Source: Sipunculus nudus
Taxonomy: Eukaryota > Annelida > Sipuncula > Golfingiida > Sipunculidae
Reading direction: 5' to 3'
NCBI GenBank assembly: GCA_026874595.1
Contig: CM049308.1
Coordinates: 78,416,124 to 78,480,123 of the forward strand
DNA: 64,000 nt
The notes under the pieces were generated by a model. The model worked only from the letters and a program-made list of their open reading frames with translations, was not told the origin of the DNA and did no database searches. Position numbers and translations under genes: made by a program. Each line of letters opens with the position of its first letter. The first letter of the stretch is position 1. This document shows positions 24,797 through 35,386 of this stretch, one piece after another.

Positions 24797-24999
24797 GAGC
24801 TCTGTGCTTAAACATCCGGCGTAAACAATTCGATTCCATGATCTCTTTTTTTGTCTTCGGCTCAACCGCGGACTGCAGCCAGGGTATGAACAAAAACGAC
24901 ACACGTGGTTGTGATTTCAGTGAAATATTCTACCAGGAATTCGTGAAGGACACTCAGCTCTCGGCCCGCTTCTTGGAGCTGGTAATGAGCGGGTGTTGA
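24797..24999 (+). CDS. Candidate short exon or ORF, unassigned
   Basis: An open frame on the plus strand. An in-frame ATG at 24838 gives MISFFVFGSTADCSQ and, after GTGATTTCAG at 24920, the well-composed segment EIFYQEFVKDTQLSARFLEL, which ends at CTG followed by GTAATGAG. The CAG/GTAATG pair would bound a 61-nt exon (24921-24981). The block 24680-25190 is also richer in CpG than its neighbours. I recognise no family, and no other exon of such a gene was found. It may be chance. Confidence 0.22.
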
Positions 25000-25301
25000 T
25001 TTCTGAGCGTTCAGCGAAGATGAACTAGTACCAGTGACATCTCATGGGTTGTTTTAATACGTTTGCCACTCAGTCCTTTGAAAATACGGTTCCTAGGTTA
25101 ACAAGACGACATTCCTAGAGCGCATACCTCCGCCATAAATCCGTCCATGATGAAAACTAAACTGCGGATTACTGAACTTCATACAAAGTCCCCAAGGACG
25201 GCATTACTGGAAGTAATTCTTAATAAAATATTAATATATGATCAATACGGTATTATTATACATCAAAATATTTTCAATATGCAATAAGACATCCATGGAA
25301 C

Positions 25302-25304
<3 letters not shown>

Positions 25305-25372
<68 letters not shown>
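25305..25372. repeat. (TA)n microsatellite
   Basis: About 66 bp of uninterrupted TA. Confidence 0.95.
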
Positions 25373-25374
<2 letters not shown>

Positions 25375-25399
25375 AAATATTCAGTCATCCTCATCTAAA

Positions 25400-26430
25400 T
25401 CTGTTTGTAACTTTATTTAATGGTCAAAGCTACGGGTCTTGCGGAACAAATAAAAAAAAAAAACACGAAGACGAGAAAGCTGTCCCATAGGCCTACTCTT
25501 TGTCTTTAATACACATTTGGGCTTTGTAACAATAGGAGCCCCTAATCTGAAGAATATATAAGCGACCCTTCAACTGAAATGTATCAATATCTTTGCCTAG
25601 CATGGGTATTTGATAACGCACATGTGAAGCCAGGCAGATGGAAAACTGTCACTGCAAATACGAGGTATCTGGCTATGATTAGACGCCAAGTGTCGTCACA
25701 AGTTCAATTGTGTAAGACATTAAGTTCTTTCCCCCGCAAGCAAGGTTGTTTTAATAATGAAAACAAAAGGTCAGTCTTCAGCTAATGGTTTGGGAAGCGA
25801 GCCCTTCCCTGAAAGCTTTAGATCCATGGCGCGAGACCACATTCTGTGTCTAAACAACTGGAAACAACAATCAGCTCTACATATACCTGGGAAGGTGAAA
25901 TGTATAGTCCAACGCTGACTGGTAAAAAAGACCGCAGTTCCCTTTTAACAGTTTATTTTCATCGAATTCAAACAAAGTATGCAGGTTAGGAATTTCAAGA
26001 CAAGACATATCAAGGGTTCTGTTGCAATAAGATTATACTGGACTTAAGCCCAGTATTAGGCCTTAATGCCATTGTTACTATGGTGAGGTTATAATAGTTA
26101 CCATGTTAACACATAGATGGCCCTCAGCGGTGTACATGACTGAAGTCATCCCAACCGGATGCAGCTTGCTTTAAAAGGAAAAGTATCCAGAAAACGGTGT
26201 AGAAGCAAATGAGGAGTTCATTTTAAAATACCCCTGAATACACGACTCATTATACAGGCTTTTGTATTGGGCTGATAGGGCCTACGTGACGCAGTACTTA
26301 AACGGAATACTGCAAGGCATTGGTCATCCATTCTGTTGTAACGATATCTTTGTTAAGAGCGTTACATCTGGTCATGGATGAGAAATAAATGCAAAAGAAT
26401 ATAGGTTAATTGTATACAAACCAACGCATA
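25400..26430. other. Intergenic, nothing recognised
   Basis: No splice-bounded coding segment, RNA gene or repeat family was recognised on either strand. Confidence 0.4.
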
Positions 26431-26700
26431 CATCACTAGTGGCAGCCTGCCACCCAAACGTTGATTGTAAATGAATTATAGTTTAAGTAGATGCAGACGA
26501 TGTTTCAAACAGTTTTTTTTTTAAATTTTATTCTGATTGTCTATAACTGTCACCTTCCTGAGGTAAGACAAACAGTGACGTTATTCTGTTGAAAAAGAAT
26601 AAATATAACATTCATGGTCGATATGCGTGTTTTCATGCAGCATTCTTTTAAACGAGTCTTGTTTTCAAAGAAATTTTGTTTCTCCTTTTGTCATGACGGC
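26430..26700 (+). repeat. Dispersed repeat, partner of 53390-53690
   Basis: Shares CCAAACGTTGATT, AAGTAGATGCAGACGATG, GTCA..TTCCTGAG.TAAGAC, CAGTGACGTTATTCTGTTG and GTGTTTTCATGCAGCA-like text, in order, with 53390-53690. Confidence 0.65.
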
Positions 26701-26869
26701 TTGATAGTGAAAACTGCGGTAGCCGAAACTGCTTCAAACTTCAGTCCTCGCCGTCAGAGTGACCACCAAAATTTTGGTAACAACATTTTTTCTTCATTAT
26801 TTATCAAATAAAACACGACCATATCAAAGATAGAACTCTTCTGTCGTACTGATGTCTGTTAAATTGTTT

Positions 26870-27410
26870 TGGTCGACACGGTCGCCGTCGGCCAGAACTG
26901 TCATACCGACGTCGGCTGAGAAGTGTCCGTACGTGCGTGTTTGTCTGTTTTTTTCGGCACAGTCGCCGTCGAACAGAACCTGACGTCGGCTAGGTGGTGT
27001 CCATAAGCGCGTGATCTAGCGCCACCTGAAGACTTTGTTGTAAATCATGAAGATCGATGCTTTCCCCTTCAATTATAATTCAGTCAAGATGGCTTTGAAT
27101 ATTTCAACCTTTCAAACGGTATCACAAACCAACCTTTCATATTAATAATTTTAAATCTCAAAACTTCGAGAAAGTGGCAAATTTACCAAATCAGTTGTCG
27201 GTCAGGTTTCAGTCTGACGTCGGCATGATAAGGTTGGTAATTATTTATACTGAACACAGGAAAGGGCCTACAACAGTTAGTATTAGCAAATGTTATCACA
27301 GTCCAAGGTTTCCGAAAAATCTTTAATTGTGTTGCTTCGAGAAAAAAAATAAAGTTCATTAAATATCAGTTGCTGGCCCGATTTCGGCCTGACATCGGCA
27401 TGATAAGGTC
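26870..27410 (+). repeat. Short direct repeats rich in GACGTCGGC
   Basis: Two pairs: CACGGTCGCCGTCG / CACAGTCGCCGTCG with a following GACGTCGGCT at 26877-26992, and CTGACGTCGGCATGATAAGG / CTGACATCGGCATGATAAGG at 27213 and 27388. Diverged tandem copies of something larger; no ORF. Confidence 0.5.
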
Positions 27411-28004
27411 ATTTTGATGACAGTGGGCCAACATATAACAAGGGACTGTACGCTCCATAAGCAGCCGTTACGCTGTGCCCATCTGTTCTATCGCTGGTCC
27501 CGGGAGGTCACACGCTGTGTTCAGAGCGTATCTTCCACTTGGCCGTCTCGGTATACTCTGTTACGGAAGAGGGACCAAACTTCCGCTGATGTTAAACTGA
27601 AGAATGAAGATTTGAAAGACTGTGGACAAAACAGCAGCACAGAATTAAAGATGGCATAATTTCTTTCTAGCTGCAGGTCATTCAACTGAAAAAAAATGTA
27701 TACATCATTAACACATGAAAATTAACACACTGTGCGCCACCTAAGTGTAGATTTCACTAACGCCCAATATACAGGCCTCCGCGTTAACCCGAGTGTTCTT
27801 GGTTATGTTTTTGTGCAGCGTTTTGCTTTTAACAATAAAAACTTGGTCCAGCAAGGCCATTGCTGTTGACTGTAGATGATCATTTGTTTCACAAACCCCA
27901 ACATCCTCCACGAATTTCTAAGAACTGGTTATGTTGTTGTGACTTTTTTACTCAATGCCGGGGGTAGATGCGAAAGATTCACTACGTTTGCGACTCATCT
28001 GTTA

Positions 28005-28287
28005 TGAATCAGACTCTACGACAACCCACGTCACCTGGCGACAGCCTACGACAGCACATACGCCAACTGGTAGAAGACAGGCTACGCTCACTGGCAAAAA
28101 AAAAAAAAAAGTGTCGCCTGAGATTTTTGAACATTTTGAAAATCCAGAGGCGACAGCTTCGAGGTCAAGCCTATTGGGGCGACTTCAGGCGACTACAGGC
28201 GACCATACAGGCGACCACCCGGCGACCATGAGGCGACAGCCTGGTCGCCTGTAGTCGCTTGTAGAGTCGCCTAAGTGGGACAGCCCC
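28005..28287. mobile_element. Partial second copy of the GTCGCC element
   Basis: Matches the complement of about 1858-1579, from GACAACCCACG through the ACATTTTGAAAATCCAGAGG motif to the end CTAAGTGGGACAGCCCC, again followed by ATT. The other terminus is missing or diverged. An A-run at 28097-28111 interrupts it. Confidence 0.8.
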
Positions 28288-28314
28288 ATTAATTTTTATC
28301 TGTTGTTGTATAGG

Positions 28315-28475
28315 TCAGTCTAAGGCCACATCAGTATAGAGCAAGAGACAAAGATATAGAGCAAGGTAAATATATAGGGTAAGATACCAAGATAGAGAGA
28401 GAAAAGATGAAGATAAAGAGCAAGAGACAAAGATGAAGAGCAAGAGATAAAGATAAAGAGCAAGAGATAAAAGGG
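28315..28475 (+). repeat. Purine-rich minisatellite
   Basis: Imperfect units of AGAGCAAGAGACAAAGAT, about eight copies. Nearly all purine on the plus strand. Confidence 0.85.
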
Positions 28476-28489
28476 CATTAATTTATTCT

Positions 28490-29430
28490 ATGAAACAGGG
28501 AAGGTAGGTGGCGCCACCTGTGGTTTACAAGATAACTCTAAAAGATAGACGGAAATGCCAAATTTTCAAACCAATACCTTGAACCTTACCGGGGATATGA
28601 GCACTTTTTACCCAAAGCACATGTACAGATGGACGCAACAGTAAAACTATTGTAGATGGCGCCACCAGTCTTGAATACAAGATGGAGTAGTCCAAGATCC
28701 ACAGATATGCACAATTTCAGGCCAATAGGACAAATCACTCCTTAAAAAAGGCCATTAATTTATTCTACAAAAACGAGAATGTATGTGGTGCCACCTGTCT
28801 GAATTACAAGAAAACTTTCAAAGCGGGATGGACATGCCGAATTTCAGACCAATACCTTGAACCACTCCGGAGGTATTAGCAATGTTAACCCAAAGCACAT
28901 GTACAGATGGACGCCACGGTAAAATGATTGCAGATGGCGCCACTAGTTTTGAATACAAGATGGAGGTATCTATGATCAATGGACATGCATAATTTCAACC
29001 CAATCCGTCCATCATTTTTAGACTTATAATGCTAACAGTACTGTCAAGTTGCAATAACGGGGTATTAAAAGGTGTGAAAACAAGAAAAAGACAGGTGGTG
29101 CCACCAGTTTCCGGTACATGACAACACTAACCAAGATCTTTGATCAAATGGATTTTTTGGATCAATCCATGCAAGATTACTTGAGATATTTAAGAATTTG
29201 TGTGATTTTCTCCCAAATGGACCTATAAAAGGTCAAGGTCACTCTCCTAGTGAAGGTCATGGCCCCATTTTAAATAGGCTTCGTCCTCTTACCAATATCT
29301 ATGCACATGTCAAGTTGGGTAAAGATCCATGAAATATTTTTTGAGTTATCTCGTCCAAACCAAATCTGTGCAGCGGCGCGACCGTGCTTAAACCATAGTA
29401 TCCCGACTTTATCTGGGGATACAAATATAT
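28490..29430 (+). repeat. GGCGCC-core repeat family, then a shared 430-bp segment
   Basis: Cores at 28507 (exact) and degenerate ones at 28655, 28788, 28935 and 29097. The segment 28985-29425 matches 42560-42995 nearly throughout (ACTTATAATGCT.ACAGTACTGTCAA, GATCAATCCATGCAAGAT, TCAAGG.CACTCTCCTAGT) and both end in a GTATCCC/GGGATAC-type hairpin. Confidence 0.8.
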
Positions 29431-30400
29431 ATATACATTATGTAAATGTATTATATTAGAATACTTCTGCTGAAACATTGAACTATCTCTGTTTAGAGTC
29501 AGAGGTTTCAAATCTCAGATTTAAGGGGTTAAATCTGTAAGTGTGCATTATGAATAATACTTAACAGTTCTAATTATTAAATATTGACTGTTTTAGAAAT
29601 CTTTATTGGTCTGACATATGGCGCGTTCTGTTCCAGTCTGTAATGTCTACTTGGACGACGCAACCATGACCTAATTTCCACCTTGGAAAGTTCTGTCCCA
29701 TGCATTGGTTTTGATATGGGGCAGTCCTGATGAGGTTCTGGTCTGTGACGGTGACCCAGCATTCGCAGTTTTAAGTTTTGATAGAATGAGTCAACATATA
29801 CTAGCATTTCATTTTTTTTTATTCTGTAGCCTAAAACCGAGAAGGCAGGTTCTTCTTAAAGCTGATTGCCACCCCAGTTTAAAAAAAAACTCACTTTAAC
29901 CATACCTTTTTAGGTGTTTAAAGGCTATGAATCATTGAATCTATATATACTGGAGGAGTTTCGGCTGTAAATTAGAATTCTGAATAGCTAAATAGTATTT
30001 TGTTGTTTACAGACTAACGCTCTCTGATAACTCTCCCTATCAAACATCAAAAACTTCCACTCTTACGATCTGGACGAAAAAAGGCCAGCCATAGATTTTG
30101 CAATTGTCAAAGCAGACACAAACTACGAGCGCTTGATTAAATGTAATGAATCAGAGAAAAAAAGCAGTAAACAAGCGACTACAGGTATCAGCCAAATCAC
30201 AGAGGCATGGATCAAGTAAGGCATTGAATGCTCCTGACATGACATGACTCGAAATGTGTGGCATTAGAGATGCCAAAGTATCCCAACATCCAGGGTGGAC
30301 GAAACAAAAAAAAATATGGGCAGACGACAAGCAACAATAGGTATTTACAAAGCCATGGATAAAATAAGGGATGGAATATGTCCTGGCATGACAGGTCTCG
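29430..30400. other. Intergenic, nothing firm
   Basis: A small GC-richer patch at 29610-29770 is open on the minus strand, but without motifs or splice support. The remainder is AT-rich. Confidence 0.35.
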
Positions 30401-31150
30401 AACTTTGTGAAAACGATTGCAGATGGCGCCACCAGTCTTGAGTACGAAATGAAGGTATCAATGGACATGCATATTTTCAGGCCATTACGGCAAACCACTC
30501 TTGAGAAATCGGCATAAGTGTATTCTACAAAAATTGGTGGCGTCGCCTGTCTGGTCTACTAGAAAACTCTCCAAAATGGATTGACACACTAAATTTCAAA
30601 CATATACTTTGAACCATTCCTAAGATACTAAGTATGAGCAATTATCACTCAAAAGCAAACGCATGGATGGATGCCACGCAAATAGATTACAGATGGCGCC
30701 ACCAGTCTAGAGTACGAGATGGGGGGTATCTGAGGTCCATGAACATGCACAATTTCAGTCCAATACATTGAACCACTCCTGAGATATGGGCTGTAATCAC
30801 GAACACACATAGATTCAGATTGCAGGCAGTGCCATCAGTCTTTGTTTGGCACCAGTTCACGCTTGAACCCCTATTAACATGATATACGGTTTTTCAAGGT
30901 ATATATTATGAAAGGTATAAAGTATTCTGACGCGATTTCAGACCTATGGGCGTGAATAAGTTAAGAAAACTTTATATCATGTTTGTAGGGATTCAAACGC
31001 CTGTGATCGGTCCAAGGGTCCCAGAGGAGTTCTCCGGAAACGAAAGCGGTGGTGGCGGAACTCGCGTGAAAACAAAGTACTATAATATATTATAGTATAT
31101 TATATATTATATATTATATTATAGTATCCGCCAAACTCAATAATACGATA
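30400..31150 (+). repeat. GGCGCC-core repeat family, third cluster
   Basis: GATGGCGCCACCAGT at 30422 and 30693, with GGCCATTACGG..AACCACTC and GAGTACGA.ATG text like the 28.5-kb cluster. It ends with GAGGAGTTCTCCGGAAAC and GGCGGTGG.GG text shared with 12340-12390, and a TA-rich insert at 31080-31125. Confidence 0.75.
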
Positions 31151-31537
31151 AAGTACTGGGGCACGATTCGAGACTTATGAAAGAATAGGGTCACGCACAT
31201 ACGACTGGAATAGCGTCAGAATATTTTATTACCATGATGTATGCCCTGACAAATAATATTTTTCATGTTTATAGGGATTCAAGCGTCTGTAGACGAACCG
31301 TTTTTGGTATTAGCTTTAAACGCTAGTATCCGTATCTGATGACATGATCTTGTATATGCAGGACAATCTATCTAAATTTATTTAAATCCACTTGTAATTG
31401 TAAACACGCTAATAAATATACGTTTTTAAATGAGCATACACGCTGCATGCCTGTTAGTCGTCGTCTGCAGTGTTCGGGTGAAAACTGATAAGGGCAATCG
31501 GGGTATATCAGGTGAACTGGATACAAGACAGAGGCCC

Positions 31538-31571
31538 CAAAGGGACCCATGGGTCACGGCGTTCAGCTGTC
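31538..31571 (+). repeat. Solitary head motif of the GACCCATGGGTC element
   Basis: AAAGGGACCCATGGGTCACG then GCGTTCAGCTG. Same 5' end as the three long elements in USP34 introns, but with no matching tail downstream. Confidence 0.7.
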
Positions 31572-31579
31572 AGTCTTAG

Positions 31580-32714
31580 AGAATAATTGTTAGCAGTGTT
31601 CGGGGTCAACCAATCAGGATCACCGGATTTGTCAACTGAAATGGAAACATTCCAGAGGATCCATCAGGTTATTTCTCGTTAAAGACAAGAGAGTTATTTT
31701 TATTTTATTTCAGCTATAACTGAATATGACAATTTTTTAAAACTAGACCCCGAGAACTCAGTGTCAGACTTCGCCGTCAGGTGTCGCTAGTTGAATGGGT
31801 ACAGTAACATTCTGCTTTTTATTTTTTTTTATTCCGCACTGAAGGCTACATAGATAATGGGGGATGAATGAAAGACATTAGTCAAAATGCACTTGGGTCA
31901 TTCTTATTATAATTGTCCCCATGCACTGTTTAAATTAAAAGCAGCTGCTCTTCAATCCAATCCTGGTAATGATAAAAACCAACAAAAAACAAATAAACGG
32001 ATAGAAATTTATTTGTGCTACATCTCACCAATAGAGCTTGCACATCAAACTCTCACGGTATAATTTCAGGCATCTCATATATAGGCATAATTTCAATACA
32101 GTTTAGCATGTATAGGGATTCCAACCCAAACTCATCAGGTACAACGCACGCACAAATGTTTCCGAGTATATAATGTGTTTAAGATCGTAAAGCATGACAG
32201 CTTACATTTTGTACGAACAAACATGTATAACATGTTTTACACATATCTCTGTTTACTGCGGAACACGACAAATTTTCAGGTTAATTAATTATCATGTACC
32301 CACATTTTTCAATAAATATTAAGGTTAAAAAACAAAACTTCCTAGCAGTACTTAAACCCAATGGATATACATGTATATATAAGCTTAATAATGTATCTCA
32401 TTATAATCAAACGTGTATGTGTTTTAATCATAATTTCGAAATGTACTGAACTCCTGAATACATTGGACACATGCTACAAATAATCCCTTAGTTAAATATA
32501 GCAGACCATAATAATGGTACGTATTCATGTTTACCATGGAGAGCAAATTAGTGTAATGGGGATCAACATGTGGCCTACCTACGATGCCCAATCCTTATCC
32601 TCTGATTATTAAAATACCATATTTAAAACTGTACGCAGTGCACCCAATAATAATATACAGTGACATCAAACTGGAGTCTCTTAAAACAATGGCAAGTCAT
32701 CAGGGGATAAATAT
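31580..32714. other. Intergenic, nothing recognised
   Basis: AT-rich DNA downstream of the solitary head motif. No ORF with splice or motif support and no repeat family was recognised. Confidence 0.4.
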
Positions 32715-32908
32715 ACAGTGGAACCCGGAACAATGGATTACGATCACCTTGGGGACTGACCAAAATGGTCGAAATTTTGGGGTATTATGGTCGTATTTGT
32801 AAAATTTTTTAAAGTTTTCTGGATCATATATTCAGGACCGAAAAAAGTGGTCATCATTGTCAGGGTGGTCGCAGGTGCGGGGTGGTCACAAGGTTGGGTT
32901 CCACAGTA
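32715..32908. mobile_element. Small CAGTGGAACC inverted-repeat element
   Basis: Left CAGTGGAACCCGG, preceded by TA; right GGTTGGGTTCCACAGTA. Palindromic, about 190 bp, no ORF. Ends of this form are common in Tc1/pogo-type MITEs. Confidence 0.7.
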
Positions 32909-32909
32909 G

Positions 32910-35015
32910 TGTTATACTCAAATGGCAGGTGTATGTATGTAAATATCTTTTGCTTATAAAAAATACCAAAAAAAAATAAATAAATAAGCACAGCTGCATT
33001 GATATTCTATGTATGTTTAAAAACAAGATAATTTTATGAACATATAGGATTTGAGAATTTTGAAAAAAAAAATTAGTAAAATAATGAGAAACAGAATACA
33101 ATGTTATGACAAATGTGGTAAAATGTGGTTGCATTTTTGCTCCTTGTGGATTGCTACAGGATACTTGTGAACTTGCAGATATATGAGGAGCTCACAAAAG
33201 ATTAATAAATAAAATATTATTAATGAAAAATATACTGGTTTTACCTCATAAGAGCCCCTCTAGAATATATTTAAAATGTCAAGATGCACCAGGCTACGTC
33301 AACTGTGAACCAAACTGGTTGTCTTGAGCTAGAACACACTACAATGATACTCTGAGAATACTGTCCATTAAGTTATAGTGCAAAACAAGACTGTAATGTA
33401 GGACGATCCATTAGAGCAGTCAAATATTCAAGCTCACCATCAAGAATTAACATTATCAACGCAAACGTCTCAAGATGGCTTCATTTTTAACTTGATTCCT
33501 TCTGATTTTTCACAATATTTTGTACATGATGTAAAAGCATCTAAGATTCTGTACAAAATCATTTGAACAAGTTCATAACTACAGGTATAACCAGAGTCCT
33601 AGCACACAGCAGACAGACAAAGGATTTCCAGTATTTATTATAACAGTCATTCCAAATTGTTGGATATCAAAGCAATCAAAAAGTGCACCCTCTTCTAACA
33701 TGATCACATTATCCTCTCTCCTGGCCCCATAAGATCACATATTTGAAACTTTTAATGTCAAGTTTCAGCTGTAAGTCATGAGACACCATGACTTAACAGC
33801 ATCATTTATTAATAGTACTCGGTTACAAGTTCCCTCATCCACACAATTCAGCACCAAACATACATATAGAACAGCACACTGTTGTCATATTTAGTCTTTT
33901 TTTTTAAACTAAGAACATATGGAAAAAAGATAAATAGATAAGAATGTTAATTATTCTCATACTGGATTAAATGTCCGAAAACCGAAACTGAGAACCAAAT
34001 GGTGATATCATTTGAAAATTGTGACAGAAATAAAACTAATTAATTCTTAGGACTTTAAAAAGTATGAAACAAACTGAACAAATAAAGCTAAGTTTCTTGA
34101 CCAAATTAAGATTGATAAGGCATAGGATTACCTATAGCAGAGCTATGGTGTCAGTGTCACAATGTACACCAGCCACAAATAATACTTTTGACTAGCTTAG
34201 CAATATTTGTCCAATTTGCTCCTGCAAGTGACTGGTAGTAAGACAGTTAAAAATCTCTAGGTCTAAGTTCTACTCTGTTGGGGAAAGACATGACAGAAAC
34301 ATTTGTGTTTTTATTTTTCTAATCTGCTGAAGAAACAATATAAGACAAACACTTAATGTATGTTCTATCTACTCCATTGAATAAACATATAATATGTTTT
34401 GCCACATTACTGAATGGAGCAGACCTGTATACATCAGTAAATCTGATATATTTACCTAAAAAATACATCTTTTTATACTTAGTAAGAAAACCTTGTACTT
34501 CATATTTTATTGTAATGTTAATGGTCAGAGTATTGTACTTTTTTCTGCCAAAATAAATACAAGAATAAATACCTTTTGATTTGTAACTTAGCCAAACTGA
34601 AAAACACACAATGACATTTGTATTATATCAGTAATTACATGGGTAAAATAAAGTCTACAACTTGTTTCTATGCCACATGATGGAATAAATATGAGTAATT
34701 AAGATAAACCTGTTATTGAGTTTAAGAACAAAACATCAGCAATAGAGTAATATATGCTACAAAGGTATTGTGTCTCTTTTTTTGTACACATGTAAACAAA
34801 CTCATAAAAATGTCATTATGGTGTACACCCTGATGTCCATAAAGTGTTTGTATACATGTATTCACACAAACACACCTCAACAAAATAGTAATGTCACTTG
34901 TTAGAGGCTATATTCTATTGAATAAATAGAGCCTTTGATCACAAATTGAAAGTCCTGTGCTTCTCATTATATTAAAATAAACACACACTCACCCTTCCAC
35001 ACACACAGTTATGCT
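32910..35015 (-). other. USP34 3' UTR and flank
   Basis: AT-rich DNA with no coding signal. The mRNA must end in here. AATAAA on the minus strand occurs at 34511-34506, 34315-34310 and 33639-33634; the sequence alone does not say which is used. The interval is free of the repeat families found elsewhere, which fits transcribed 3' UTR. Confidence 0.4.
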
Positions 35016-35386
35016 TCACTCTTTTTGAGTCTCTGAGTCACTAGTCTTATCATTTACCATCACAAATATCATATCAATATGTTTGGCCACATGATCAATC
35101 CATGTCGGTTTCTCCTTGGATGCACTTCTGCCTGACCTCTGGGCTGGCCTCTGACCTTTAACCTCTTCCTCCTTGCCACTGTCTGTGTCAGCTTTAGTGT
35201 TTTCTGGTTCTTTCTGTGGTGGTGACTTTTGCACGTCACTTGAGGCAGGCTCTGCCTCTTGCTTCTGGCCAATGCCGCTTGTTGATGGCTGTGGTTCTTC
35301 AGACTCCTCCATCTTCTGTTCCTCCATCTTTTTGGCACTCTCGTCATCAGCATCTGAACTGGTTCTCCGCCTTTTCACAGGAGTCT
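35016..35386 (-). CDS. USP34: USP34 terminal exon 23 and stop
   Basis: Residues 917-1039 and TGA at 35018-35016. It starts ETPVKRRRTSSDADDE, matching the orthologous KRRR.SSD basic and phospho-site-like patch. A low-complexity tail rich in E, P, S and K follows, then a short amphipathic segment WIDHVAKHIDMIFVMVND before the end. Shorter than the vertebrate tail. Acceptor GATGTTGCAG. Confidence 0.94.

Noticed and set aside
27414-27659. 81-aa plus-strand ORF after the GACGTCGGC repeats
   Set aside because: No domain, no splice support, and its start lies within the repeat text.
29577-29807. 76-aa minus-strand ORF
   Set aside because: There are no recognisable motifs, splice sites or neighbours; other frames give equally vague protein.
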